A stretch of DNA of 64,000 nt, taken from positions 1 to 64,000 of the forward strand of contig JBJYZC010000004.1 in assembly GCA_046263755.1 (NCBI GenBank), written 5' to 3'. Under the pieces are notes generated by a model. It had not been told where the DNA came from and made no database searches. It was given only the letters and a program-made list of their open reading frames with translations. The position numbers and the translations under genes were made by a program. Positions 29,840-38,562 of this stretch are shown here, one piece after another. How positions within the stretch are numbered: position 1 is the stretch's first letter; each line of letters starts with the position of its first letter. The stretch is from Lachnocurva sp029100405 (GTDB lineage: Bacteria; Bacillota; Clostridia; Lachnospirales; Lachnospiraceae).

Positions 29840-32124
29840 AATACTCCATTTCTGAAATGACCTCTGGTGACCGGGAAGGACAACTCCTTCTTTTCCCCTC
29901 TCAGAAAGGCCGAAAAAGCCTGTCCGATTTCTTTGATTTGATGGGGATCTTCCAGTGTCAAAGCAATCTCATAGGCCAAAGGATGCAGTTTTTTTATCGC
30001 ATGAAAATCGGAAAGGAGGCTGGTCGGAAGACTGTTGTAAATATAGTTCGTGCAGACACTGCAGCGGTTCCAAAGAGGAAAATCCTTTCCCTTTCGATCT
30101 GTCAGGCTTAGGATCTCTGACTTCTTATCACAGCCCTTTAGATTCTTGTGTGTGCAGTCTGCCTTGATCATAAGGACCTGTCTTCCATAGATCGGAAGGA
30201 TCGACGTCTCATTGTCCCGATGGGCCAGTTCCTTTTCGGTCAGTTCCACCGGCATCTCCATCCGGGAAAACCCCATCGAACGGAAGGTCAAAACGATCTG
30301 ATCGGACCAGGTATAGATCCGGCTGGAGAGAAGGATCTGCTCCTTCGGGATCCCCCGATCTAAAAGATAGGCCAGGCCGTCCAGAGAATGGCAGCGGAAA
30401 CCCGAAAAACCCGTAAAATGAATAACGTTCTGATCCAAAAGTTTCCTTTCCCTCTCTCTTACCACCTCCGGCAGATCCAGCCAGAGGCGGGCAGTCGGAC
30501 AAAGCTTTCGGAAGGATTCCACGCCATCCCAATCCCCCTTATGCTTTCCGTCAGAAAGATCCCCCTTCCTTACATCTTTTTTACCATTTCCTTCCTTTCC
30601 ATTCAAAAGGAATTCTACCGGAAGGATCAGATTCCAGTCTGCCTGGATTCCTTTCAAACTTTCTGCCAAAGGAAAAAGCTGATCTGCATGTAAGAAACTT
30701 ACAAAGACTTTTGGGCCCTCTTTCGAAATTTTCGCTAGAGAAAATTCGGGGCTTTTCAAAGGTTTTTTTCCTTCTGTAAGGGAGGAAGAAGTCCTTCTCT
30801 CCTTCTTTTCTTCCCAATCTTTCACGGCCTTTTGCCGCTCTGAAAGACAGGGACCATTCTCCCGGATCAGAAGCCGGGTCAATTCTTCAATGGCCTCCCG
30901 ACGGAGCTCGTTTATGGCACTGACCGGAACAAAGGCATCGCTGGACAGACTAAGATCTGTCTTTTTCGAAAGATAGGGCGTTCCACCGAGCTTTTCCAGC
31001 TGTTTTCTTACCTTATCCTCGCTTAAAGGAGCCTTTTTTGCCACTTCGACAGGGTTGATACTCTGTTTTTGGACTCTTTTCCCCTGACAGCGGATCGAAA
31101 TTGACATGGGCCTTCCACTTTCGATCAAAGCCTCTATTTCCACAGGGATCTTACGCTCCTTCAAAAGGGGCAGCGAATCCAGTTTTGCTTCATGACTGGA
31201 ATCTTGGAAGGTCATCAGTTCTTTTCCGTTTCTCTCTCGTAAATAGAGATCCGTAAAGCCATGTCTGCTGCCGGCGTCCCGTAATAATTCATGTTCTCTT
31301 TTGCTGACAGAATAATTCTCTGCCCCATCCGAAAGATAACGATCCATGGCCTCCCGATAAACGGAAACAACGGTAGCCGCATATTCTTCGGATTTCATCC
31401 GCCCTTCGATCTTATAGGAATAGACACCGGCCGCATCCATTTGAGGCAGAAAATCGATCAGACAGAAATCCTTGGGGCTTAAAAGATAGGACCCCGGTGT
31501 CTTCTGCCCCTTGATCTGATAAGGCAGGCGGCAGGGCTGGGCGCAGCGCCCCCGGTTTCCGGACCTTCCGCCTAGGAAACTGCTCATCAGGCATTGGCCG
31601 GAATAACAGACACAAAGCGCACCGTGAACGAATGCTTCAATTTCCATACCGGTGTTCTGATACATTTCTTTCAATTCCAGAAGAGACAGTTCCCGGGCAG
31701 CCACGATCCGCTCGACCCCTAAACTTTTCAGCCAGCCAGCCCCCAGAGATGTAGTAATACTTGCCTGGGTACTCATATGAATGGCCAGGCCCGGGAAGGA
31801 AGACCGGATCAGATCAAGGACACCGAGATCCTGAACCAGGACCGCATCCAATCCCATTTCATAAAAGGGACGAAGATAGGAATATAATTCTTCCATCTCC
31901 CGATTCTTTAACAGGGTATTGACCGTAAGATAGGCCTTCTTGCCATGCAGATGGGCATAATCGATAGCATCCGCACTTTCTTCCAGAGTAAGATTCCCGG
32001 CATAAGCTCTGGCGCCGAAAGAAGGGCCGCCGAAATAAACGGCATCGGCTCCCGCATTGATAACGCTTTTAAAGACCTGCAGATTTCCGGCAGGTGCTAG
32101 TAATTCCATTCCTTTTTCAGACAT
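29836..32124 (-). CDS. U32 family peptidase / tRNA or rRNA hydroxylation-type protein
   Basis: U32 proteins include collagenase-like peptidases and the RNA hydroxylation factors TrhP and RlhA. This is the long form at 762 residues: a U32 TIM-barrel (MELLAPAGNLQVFKSVINAGADAVYFGG), the cysteine region CVCYSGQCLMSSFLGGRSGNRG followed by RCAQPCRLPY, and a DUF3656-like C-terminal part. The cysteines suggest an iron-sulfur site, so RNA modification is more likely than proteolysis (inference). It starts a unit with the SEDS and PBP genes. Confidence 0.88.
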   Translation of the reverse strand: MSEKGMELLAPAGNLQVFKSVINAGADAVYFGGPSFGARAYAGNLTLEESADAIDYAHLHGKKAYLTVNTLLKNREMEELYSYLRPFYEMGLDAVLVQDLGVLDLIRSSFPGLAIHMSTQASITTSLGAGWLKSLGVERIVAARELSLLELKEMYQNTGMEIEAFVHGALCVCYSGQCLMSSFLGGRSGNRGRCAQPCRLPYQIKGQKTPGSYLLSPKDFCLIDFLPQMDAAGVYSYKIEGRMKSEEYAATVVSVYREAMDRYLSDGAENYSVSKREHELLRDAGSRHGFTDLYLRERNGKELMTFQDSSHEAKLDSLPLLKERKIPVEIEALIESGRPMSISIRCQGKRVQKQSINPVEVAKKAPLSEDKVRKQLEKLGGTPYLSKKTDLSLSSDAFVPVSAINELRREAIEELTRLLIRENGPCLSERQKAVKDWEEKKERRTSSSLTEGKKPLKSPEFSLAKISKEGPKVFVSFLHADQLFPLAESLKGIQADWNLILPVEFLLNGKEGNGKKDVRKGDLSDGKHKGDWDGVESFRKLCPTARLWLDLPEVVRERERKLLDQNVIHFTGFSGFRCHSLDGLAYLLDRGIPKEQILLSSRIYTWSDQIVLTFRSMGFSRMEMPVELTEKELAHRDNETSILPIYGRQVLMIKADCTHKNLKGCDKKSEILSLTDRKGKDFPLWNRCSVCTNYIYNSLPTSLLSDFHAIKKLHPLAYEIALTLEDPHQIKEIGQAFSAFLRGEKKELSFPVTRGHFRNGVL

Positions 32125-32200
32125 TGTATCCTTATTCTCTCAAAAATATTTGATATATGTGTCAAAAGCAGCTGTCCCACTCCATGATACTTACGGAATG

Positions 32201-32235
32201 AAAAAGGGGACAAAGCGCAATCGTTTTTGTCCCCT
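32201..32235 (-). terminator. Terminator of zapA
   Basis: Minus-strand stem AGGGGACAAA/TTTGTCCCCT (32235-32226 with 32214-32205) with an 11-base loop is followed by five U. It lies 27 bp past the zapA stop. A TTGACA further downstream, ahead of the U32 gene, has no well-placed -10. Confidence 0.85.
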
Positions 32236-32261
32236 CATAACTTGTTTTCATTCCTCTGTTT

Positions 32262-32693
32262 TCAATCTTTGTTGTCGGCTTTCGACCCGAGCAGGGCATC
32301 TTCCAAAGATGCTTCCAAGCGGCTTTTCGAAAGTCTCAGCTCTTGATTTTCTGCTTCCAGTGCCTTTTTTTCTTCTTCCAGCTCCTGGGTATGGATCTGG
32401 TTAGATACAAGCTCCTGCTTCAGATTGGTGATCTCCTGATCCTTGTATTTCATCGTTTCTTCGCTATGAAGGACCTGGTCTCTGGCTTTGAAATAGTCAT
32501 CCGCTATATTCAGCTCCAAAAGCACCGTTCTCATATCGTTTGTCAGATTCCTGTAATAGGGGACCTGCTTGGTAGCTTCGATCTTACTGTTAATATAGGA
32601 CGCAACCTGCTCCAGATACTCTTTTTCTTCATATCCGCTCAGGGTATACATCTTGTCCCCGATAATGACATTTACACTCTTTTTTGCTGACAT
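32262..32693 (-). CDS. zapA: Cell division protein ZapA
   Basis: ZapA binds and bundles FtsZ polymers. The N-terminal FtsZ-binding head (KSVNVIIGDKMYTLSGYEEKEYLEQVASYIN) precedes a coiled coil that fills residues about 70-135. At 143 residues it is longer than the Bacillus protein because of the extended coil. It follows ruvB by 38 bp. Within that gap minus-strand TATAAT (32728-32723) may be a -10, and GAGGAGG precedes the ATG. Confidence 0.92.
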   Translation of the reverse strand: MSAKKSVNVIIGDKMYTLSGYEEKEYLEQVASYINSKIEATKQVPYYRNLTNDMRTVLLELNIADDYFKARDQVLHSEETMKYKDQEITNLKQELVSNQIHTQELEEEKKALEAENQELRLSKSRLEASLEDALLGSKADNKD

Positions 32694-32731
32694 GCGAAAA
32701 CTATCCTCCTCAATAATATCTTATTATACCT

Positions 32732-33733
32732 TTAATACTCAGCTTTTGAAATATGAAAATGTTCATAGGCCAGATCGGTTGCCACCCTTCCCTTGGGCGT
32801 ACGATTGATGAAGCCGTTTTTTACCAGATAGGGTTCATAGACTTCCTCAATGGTACCGCTGTCCTCACTTAAGGCCGCAGCCAGCGTATCCAGGCCGACC
32901 GGACCGCCGCCGAATTTTTCGATGATCGTAAGGATCATATTGCGGTCTGTGGAATCAAGCCCCATGGAATCCACATCTAAAAGTTTCAGGGCTTCCCGGG
33001 CGATCTCCTTTGTTATGGTTCCGTCGTATCGGACCTGGGCATAATCCCGGACCCGCTTTAAAAGGCGGTTGGCGATTCGCGGTGTCCCCCGGGAACGTCT
33101 TGCCATCTCCAAGGCACCTTCTTCTTCGATTTTCACATCCAATTTCGAAGCAGATCTTAAGATAATAGTCTTCAGTTCCTCCGGCGTATAGAACTCCAGA
33201 TGAGAAATCACACCGAACCGATCCCGCAGAGGTGCGGACAAAAGTCCCGCCCTGGTTGTCGCCCCGACTAATGTAAAATGAGGCAGGTCCAAGCGGATCG
33301 ACCGGGAGGTCTGCCCTTTTCCGATCATAATATCAATGGCATAATCCTCCATGGCCGGATAAAGAACCTCTTCGACCTGGCGGTTCAGGCGGTGGATCTC
33401 ATCAACAAAAAGAAGATCCCCCTCCTGTAAGTTCGACAGAATAGCTGCCATATCTCCCGGTTTCTGAATGGCAGGTCCCGATGTGATCTTAATATGAACA
33501 CCCATTTCGTGAGCAATGATCTCCGACAGAGTGGTCTTTCCCAGTCCCGGAGGGCCGTAAAGAAGGACATGATCGAGGGATTCCCCGCGTTCCTTTGCGG
33601 CGCGGATATAGATGGCCATGGTTTTTTTGACCTTCTCCTGTCCGATATATTCGTCCAGTGTTTTGGGACGAAGAGAGTTTTCGACTTTCTCATCCTCTGT
33701 CTGAACCTGTGTTGATATGATCCGATGTTCCAT
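32732..33733 (-). CDS. ruvB: Holliday junction branch migration ATPase RuvB
   Basis: RuvB is the hexameric AAA+ motor of branch migration. The 333-residue protein shows Walker A YGPPGLGKTT, Walker B LLFVDEIHRLNR, sensor 1 GATTRAGLLSAPLRDRFG and the winged-helix C-terminus ending in P.GRVATDLAYEHF. It follows ruvA by 57 bp. No ruvC is nearby, in keeping with the RecU resolvase found at 10 kb. Confidence 0.97.
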   Translation of the reverse strand: MEHRIISTQVQTEDEKVENSLRPKTLDEYIGQEKVKKTMAIYIRAAKERGESLDHVLLYGPPGLGKTTLSEIIAHEMGVHIKITSGPAIQKPGDMAAILSNLQEGDLLFVDEIHRLNRQVEEVLYPAMEDYAIDIMIGKGQTSRSIRLDLPHFTLVGATTRAGLLSAPLRDRFGVISHLEFYTPEELKTIILRSASKLDVKIEEEGALEMARRSRGTPRIANRLLKRVRDYAQVRYDGTITKEIAREALKLLDVDSMGLDSTDRNMILTIIEKFGGGPVGLDTLAAALSEDSGTIEEVYEPYLVKNGFINRTPKGRVATDLAYEHFHISKAEY

Positions 33734-33790
33734 GTCTGCTCCTGCTATTTATGAGATCTTCAGCCTGATTTGCAATATCTTTCCAATTGA

Positions 33791-34417
33791 TCAGATCTTA
33801 AGTCCGATCTTCTTTAAAATTTCCCGGATCCAGCTTTCGGTATCCATCTTTGTATCAGCCGGAAAGTCACTCATGGCCTTTAAAATTTCCGTAGAAGAAT
33901 AACCCAGAGACTCCAAAGCAAGGATAGCATCCTTCCTTTCCTGATTCCCCTGATTCCCTGCCGGGTCTATATTTCCTTCGGAAACCGGACCGTTATTGGT
34001 CGGCTCCAGCATGGAAGTAAGATCCATTTTATCCTTCAGATCCAGGATGATCCTCTGAGCGGTCTTCTGGCCGACACCCTGAGCCTTAGACAAGAGCTTT
34101 ACATCGCCTCCTGCAATGGCAAAACGAAGGTCATCCGTCGTCAAAGTCGAAAGAATCGTAACAGCCGCCTTAGGGCCGACTCCATTGACTCCGATCAAAA
34201 GACGAAACAATTCCAGCTCATCCTTTTTCAGAAAACCATAGAAAGCAAAGGCATCTTCCCTTACCTGAAAATAAGTATAGATACGAAGCTGTCTGCCCCG
34301 CTCCAGGCGGCCAAGGTCCCCTGTCGGCATAAAAATCTGAAACCCCATCCCCTGATGGTCCAGAATGATGGAATCCGATAGAATTTCTTCCACACTTCCG
34401 TTAATATATGAAATCAT
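33791..34417 (-). CDS. ruvA: Holliday junction DNA-binding protein RuvA
   Basis: RuvA forms the tetrameric platform that holds the junction for RuvB. The OB domain MISYINGSVEEILSDSII, helix-hairpin-helix motifs (LIGVNGVGPKAAVTIL, LSKAQGVGQKTAQRIILDLKDK) and the C-terminal RuvB-interacting three-helix domain are visible in 208 residues. It overlaps the Gx transporter gene by 4 bp. Confidence 0.97.
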   Translation of the reverse strand: MISYINGSVEEILSDSIILDHQGMGFQIFMPTGDLGRLERGRQLRIYTYFQVREDAFAFYGFLKKDELELFRLLIGVNGVGPKAAVTILSTLTTDDLRFAIAGGDVKLLSKAQGVGQKTAQRIILDLKDKMDLTSMLEPTNNGPVSEGNIDPAGNQGNQERKDAILALESLGYSSTEILKAMSDFPADTKMDTESWIREILKKIGLKI

Positions 34418-35019
34418 GAAATGAAAACTCCTTTCTGATCCGGCAGCCGCCGAAGGACCTCCACGGCAGTAATCCCGATCACAAAGCCGGCCGCCATTCC
34501 TCCCAGACTAAGGATCGGGAAGTAGAAATATAAACCGGGACTTTGCATCACAAGGGAAGCCAGAATGATCTGCCCCAGATTGTGGGTCATGCCCCCGGCC
34601 ATGCTGATCGTGATAAGGCGAAAGCACCTGCATCGTTTCAAGCCATACATGAGAAAGAGACTGGCCATCCCTCCAGAGAGACTGTAAAGGATCGAGAAGG
34701 GATTCCCAAATAGAAAACCGGAAAGCAGGATCCGGACGATACTGACAAAAATCGTATCCGGCAAACCGGTTCGATACAGCATCATCAATACAGAAAGATT
34801 GGTCAGGCCAATCTTCAGTCCCGGCACCCCGATTGGAATCGGAATCAGACTGTCCAGATAGGACAACATCAGGGAAAGGCCAAGATAGGCTCCCAGTATT
34901 ACTATTTTTTCGGCCGGTCGATTTGATCTGTACTTTTCCATCTTAAACGAATTTGAAACGATCCTTTCTTGTCCTTTTCGATTCCCTGATATGATCGATA
35001 ATGCTTCGCTTCCCATCAA
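34414..35019 (-). CDS. Gx-type transporter (Hpre_diP_synt_I family)
   Basis: This is a small polytopic membrane protein with at least five hydrophobic segments. The family was first named heptaprenyl diphosphate synthase component I and is now regarded as an ECF-like transporter of unknown substrate. Motif-like segments are PGLKIGLTNLSVLMMLYRTG and SGGMASLFLMYGLK. The 201-residue reading from 35019 is coupled to the NusG-II gene (ATGA overlap). The ATG at 34941 (175 residues) is an alternative. The family often travels with NusG-II and Rnf genes. Confidence 0.8.
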   Translation of the reverse strand: MMGSEALSIISGNRKGQERIVSNSFKMEKYRSNRPAEKIVILGAYLGLSLMLSYLDSLIPIPIGVPGLKIGLTNLSVLMMLYRTGLPDTIFVSIVRILLSGFLFGNPFSILYSLSGGMASLFLMYGLKRCRCFRLITISMAGGMTHNLGQIILASLVMQSPGLYFYFPILSLGGMAAGFVIGITAVEVLRRLPDQKGVFIS

Positions 35020-35468
35020 TTCGCAATCGAATCATAGTCGGATCCTTCTCCACCCAGAACTGTGACCACAACTTTATGGGGCAAACAGACAATGCTTTGA
35101 CCGTCTGCATGAATTTTCCCCATTTTCACACAAAGCTGATCCGGACAGTCTGCATCCTCCATGAAGACATAGCCCTTTTGGATCCTTACGGTATTGATCC
35201 TCTTTCCTTCCTTATTCTGAATTCGAATCGTCCGGTCCTTGTTCAGAGGATAGGTTCCAAAGGTCTCTCCCTTGACCTGGATCCGAACTCTGGCTCCGGT
35301 CTTTTTCGATTGGAGCAATGGGAAGAGAGATAAAAGAGCCGTAAGAAGAAGCATCAGAAGGATCAACAGGATGTCTGCCTTGCCAAAATAATGGAACTTC
35401 TTTTTTTGGTCTATATTTCCCGCCAATCCAGACTCATCCTTCCATCTCACCGATATAATAGAAACCAT
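35016..35468 (-). CDS. NusG domain II membrane protein
   Basis: A single membrane helix (about 30-55) is followed by an extracytoplasmic NusG-II-like domain of unknown function (VRIQVKGETFGTYPLNKDRTI, DCPDQLCVKMGKI, IVCLPHKVVV). The two conserved cysteines in DCPDQLC and IVCLP are typical of the family. The reading from 35468 overlaps miaB by 35 bp. A TTG at 35426 behind AAGGA is a likelier start, giving 136 residues. It is coupled to the Gx transporter gene. Confidence 0.85.
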   Translation of the reverse strand: MVSIISVRWKDESGLAGNIDQKKKFHYFGKADILLILLMLLLTALLSLFPLLQSKKTGARVRIQVKGETFGTYPLNKDRTIRIQNKEGKRINTVRIQKGYVFMEDADCPDQLCVKMGKIHADGQSIVCLPHKVVVTVLGGEGSDYDSIAN

Positions 35469-36855
35469 GGCATTCCGTCAATTTGACCGGAACGATCTGT
35501 CCGATGAGGTCCGGACTCCCCGGAAAATGAACAACCGAATTGTTCTCTAATCGTCCGGTCACAAAGCCCGGAGTCTCCCGGTTGACACTTTCGACCAGAA
35601 CTTTTCCGGTCTGTCCCTCCAGGGCCATGGCCCGCTCTCTGCCATACTTCTGGACTTCAGTAAGGAGGCGGGAGAAGCGCTCCTTTACCACTTCCGGCGG
35701 AACCTGATCCGGCCGGTCGGCCGCCGGTGTCCCGGACCGCTTGGAATATTCGAAAGTGAAGGCACTGTCGTAACGGACACGTCTTACCACATCCATGGTC
35801 TCTTCAAAGTCTTCTTCTGTCTCACCCGGATAGCCGACAATGATATCGGTCGACAAGGCAACATCCGGTATTGCTTCCCGGATCCGCCGAACCAGATCCA
35901 GATAGGATTCCTTGGTATACCTCCGGTTCATGTCCTTCAGAATACGGCTGGAACCGGACTGAAGCGGAAGATGAATATGATGACAGACATGCCTGGAACT
36001 TGCAATGGTATCGATCAATTCCTGGGACAGATCCTTGGGATGGCTTGTCATGAAGCGGATCCGTTCGATCCCCTCTACCTCATCTACATCATGGAGCAGT
36101 TCTGCAAAGGAAACGGGAGGATCCAGCTCTTTTCCATAGGAATTGACATTCTGTCCTAAGAGCATGACCTCTTTGACGCCGTCCTGTACCATCTTTTCGA
36201 CCTCGGAAAGAATAGCCTTGGGATCCCTGCTCTTCTCCCTTCCGCGAACGTACGGGACGATACAGTAACTGCAGAAATTGTTGCAGCCGTAAGAAATATT
36301 GATCCCGGTCTTAAAGCGATATGTTCGGTCAATCGGCAGATTTTCTACCGGCTCATCGCCCTTTTCCAGGACATGGACCGTTCTCTTTCCTGTCTTCAGA
36401 TTCTCTGTCAGAAGTTCCGCCAGCTCATGGATATTATGGGTACCGAACATGATATCTACAAAGGGATAACTCTGTTTGATCTTGTCCACCACTTGTTTTT
36501 CCTGGATCATGCAGCCGCAAATGGCGATTTTCATATGAGGATTCTTTTCCTTATAACCATGCAGTATGCCTAATCTTCCGAAAACCCTGTTATCAGCGTT
36601 TTCCCGGACGGTACAGGTATTATAGACAACAAAATCAGCGTTCTCGGAATCAGACTTTTCATAACCGATGTCCTCAAGAATGCCACGCAATTTTTCCGAA
36701 TCTCTGGCATTCATCTGACAGCCGAAAGTTGTCACATGGAATGTCAGCTTACGACCGGCCTCCTCCTCTTCTCTTTTCAGAAGTTTCCTTGCCTCCCCGA
36801 TAAAATAATACTGGCGCTCCGGCTCAGTGGTTGGAATCTGAACTTGATTCTGCAT
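35434..36855 (-). CDS. miaB: tRNA-2-methylthio-N6-dimethylallyladenosine synthase MiaB
   Basis: MiaB is a radical-SAM methylthiotransferase acting on A37 of tRNAs. Three auxiliary-cluster cysteines (TTFGCQMNARDSEKL, YNTCTVRENA, ICGCMIQE), the radical-SAM motif GCNNFCSYCIVPYVRG and a C-terminal TRAM domain are present in 473 residues. GCQMNARDSE and RENA separate it from RimO, which is also in this window. Confidence 0.95.
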   Translation of the reverse strand: MQNQVQIPTTEPERQYYFIGEARKLLKREEEEAGRKLTFHVTTFGCQMNARDSEKLRGILEDIGYEKSDSENADFVVYNTCTVRENADNRVFGRLGILHGYKEKNPHMKIAICGCMIQEKQVVDKIKQSYPFVDIMFGTHNIHELAELLTENLKTGKRTVHVLEKGDEPVENLPIDRTYRFKTGINISYGCNNFCSYCIVPYVRGREKSRDPKAILSEVEKMVQDGVKEVMLLGQNVNSYGKELDPPVSFAELLHDVDEVEGIERIRFMTSHPKDLSQELIDTIASSRHVCHHIHLPLQSGSSRILKDMNRRYTKESYLDLVRRIREAIPDVALSTDIIVGYPGETEEDFEETMDVVRRVRYDSAFTFEYSKRSGTPAADRPDQVPPEVVKERFSRLLTEVQKYGRERAMALEGQTGKVLVESVNRETPGFVTGRLENNSVVHFPGSPDLIGQIVPVKLTECHGFYYIGEMEG

Positions 36856-36868
36856 ATCATTTCCTTTT

Positions 36869-37474
36869 CTAAAATTTATAGATCTTTTGATCTGTTACCA
36901 GATAATCCAAAGGCATGTCCCAGTCTTCTGTCGGAATACGATCTTCGACCTGATGTGAAAAAGCGGTGCCGATCCGTATGATCTGCGGATGTTCTGCAAA
37001 AAAGCGGTCATAGAAGCCGCCGCCATATCCGATCCGGTCTCCCTTTCGGTCAAAGACCAGACCCGGCGTAATGGACAGAAGAAGCCTGTCCTCGTCTGAT
37101 AATGCGTGTTTTTCATCCGAAAATTCCGGTTCCGGGATCTGCATGACCCCCGGCCGGAAGGAATCCATGGAATCCACCTGAAAAAAACGGATCTCCTTCT
37201 TTTCCAGATCTGTGACAGGAAAATACAGATCCCGTCCATGATCCATCCATTCCTGATAAAGTGGAATCAGATCGATCTCATTTCCGATCGGATAATAACA
37301 AAGCAGGGACAGGTCCTCCGGGAAAGAATGGATCAGCTTCCTGAGATGACGGCGAACCAAAACAGAAGAAAAGCGGACATGATCCGCAGTCATATGATTT
37401 CTCAGAGCCTTATGAAAGCGTCTGCTTCGGTCGGTCTCTAATTTCGTTTTTTCCTCTGATCCTGCCTTCCTCAT
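36869..37474 (-). CDS. 5-formyltetrahydrofolate cyclo-ligase
   Basis: This enzyme converts 5-formyl-THF to 5,10-methenyl-THF using ATP. The signature GDRIGYGGGFYDRFF and the upstream PGLVFD segment are present, with an N-terminal basic helix (KALRNHMTADHVRF). The 201 residues are family length. It overlaps proB by 4 bp and precedes miaB by 13 bp. Confidence 0.93.
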   Translation of the reverse strand: MRKAGSEEKTKLETDRSRRFHKALRNHMTADHVRFSSVLVRRHLRKLIHSFPEDLSLLCYYPIGNEIDLIPLYQEWMDHGRDLYFPVTDLEKKEIRFFQVDSMDSFRPGVMQIPEPEFSDEKHALSDEDRLLLSITPGLVFDRKGDRIGYGGGFYDRFFAEHPQIIRIGTAFSHQVEDRIPTEDWDMPLDYLVTDQKIYKF

Positions 37475-38370
37475 CCGATATCATCCTCCAGAAAATCAAT
37501 CAAATCAAAATCTTCATCCAAATGCGGTAAGAAGAGACTTCCTTCCACAGAACCCTGAAACATCCGATGGAGAACGCCGACATGGTCTGCATTGGCAATC
37601 AGCATGGCGATGCCCGAATTTACAACAATTTTTGCTGCCCGAAGCTTGGTGGACATACCGCCGGTTCCGACATCACTGCCCGGCTGGTCACTGGCCATAG
37701 AAAGAATATGATCATCCAGTCGATCAATCAAAGGGATCAGCCTGGCATCCGGATCCTTTTTGGGGTCATTGCTATAGAGGCCGTCAATATCCGAAAGAAG
37801 GACCAGAAGGTCTGCATCTGTCAAAGCAGCCACCATGGCAGACAAAGTATCATTGTCGCCAAACTGGATCTCATAGGTTGATATGGTATCATTCTCGTTT
37901 ACGATTGGGATCACACCCTCTCGAAAGAGCTCATTGAAGGTATTCTGGGCATTTTTTCTGGAAACATTATCGATCATGGTCGCCTTGGTCATTAAAACCT
38001 GACCGGACACCTGACCATATTCGCGGAAAAAATTCTGATAAACAGACATGAGCCTGGCCTGACCGACTGCTGCAAGGGCCTGACGCTGCGGCAGGCTTTT
38101 CGGCCGTTCCGTGATTCCCAGATTCTGCCTTCCGATTGCAATTGCACCGGAAGAAACCAGGCAGACATCGAGTCCCCGATTCTTTAAGTCCGAAAGTTCC
38201 CGGACCAGGTGCTCGATTTTCACGAAATCCAAATGACCGGTCTCCGGATGGGTCAGGGAATTGGATCCGATCTTTACAATGATGCGATGGATCTTTGAGA
38301 AATCAAAACCGGCGGCAGCTATGTTCTCCCGCCCGGGCCGATTCGATTTGGTATTAGTAACATTTGACAT
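37471..38370 (-). CDS. proB: Glutamate 5-kinase, PUA-less
   Basis: ProB phosphorylates glutamate in proline biosynthesis. The amino-acid-kinase fold is clear: IIVKIGSNSLT, LVSSGAIAIGRQNLG, QRQALAAVGQ, PIVNENDTISTYEIQFGDND and GTGGMSTKLRAAKI. The C-terminal PUA domain of enterobacterial ProB is missing, as in some Firmicutes. The ATG at 38370 behind GGAAAGGA is chosen (299 residues). A longer reading would cross the rnf terminator. No proA is in the window. Confidence 0.92.
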   Translation of the reverse strand: MSNVTNTKSNRPGRENIAAAGFDFSKIHRIIVKIGSNSLTHPETGHLDFVKIEHLVRELSDLKNRGLDVCLVSSGAIAIGRQNLGITERPKSLPQRQALAAVGQARLMSVYQNFFREYGQVSGQVLMTKATMIDNVSRKNAQNTFNELFREGVIPIVNENDTISTYEIQFGDNDTLSAMVAALTDADLLVLLSDIDGLYSNDPKKDPDARLIPLIDRLDDHILSMASDQPGSDVGTGGMSTKLRAAKIVVNSGIAMLIANADHVGVLHRMFQGSVEGSLFLPHLDEDFDLIDFLEDDIG

Positions 38371-38433
38371 GATAAATTCCTTTCCAAACGTTATTACAAT
38401 ACCATATTTGATCATTTTTCGCACTAGAGGATG

Positions 38434-38475
38434 AAAATAAGCCCTGTCTTTCGAGTGGAAAACAGGGCTTATTTT
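38434..38475 (-). terminator. Terminator of the rnf operon
   Basis: A 14-bp perfect stem (38434-38447 with 38462-38475; AAAATAAGCCCTGT and its complement) with a 14-base loop is flanked by T-rich sequence on both sides. It would terminate rnf transcripts leftward and could work in both directions. It isolates proB from rnf. Confidence 0.88.
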
Positions 38476-38562
38476 TCTTCTATTTATGATGGTATTCAAT
38501 TGATGGTAAATTGGCAGAGAATGAAGCAGGCCTTCCTAAGAAGTCTTTATAAGAAGTCTTTC

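Noticed and set aside
32125..32200. TTGACA ahead of the U32 gene as a promoter
   Set aside because: No acceptable -10 lies 16-18 bp downstream; the only AT-rich hexamers are at the wrong distance.
38371..38499. A longer N-terminus for ProB, starting at 38499
   Set aside because: The extra 43 residues overlap the rnf terminator and match no ProB. The ATG at 38370 has a proper ribosome site.
38538..38560. Direct repeat TAAGAAGTCTT twice next to the rnfB stop
   Set aside because: It is only 11 bp with no sign of a mobile element or regulator site; probably chance or local slippage.
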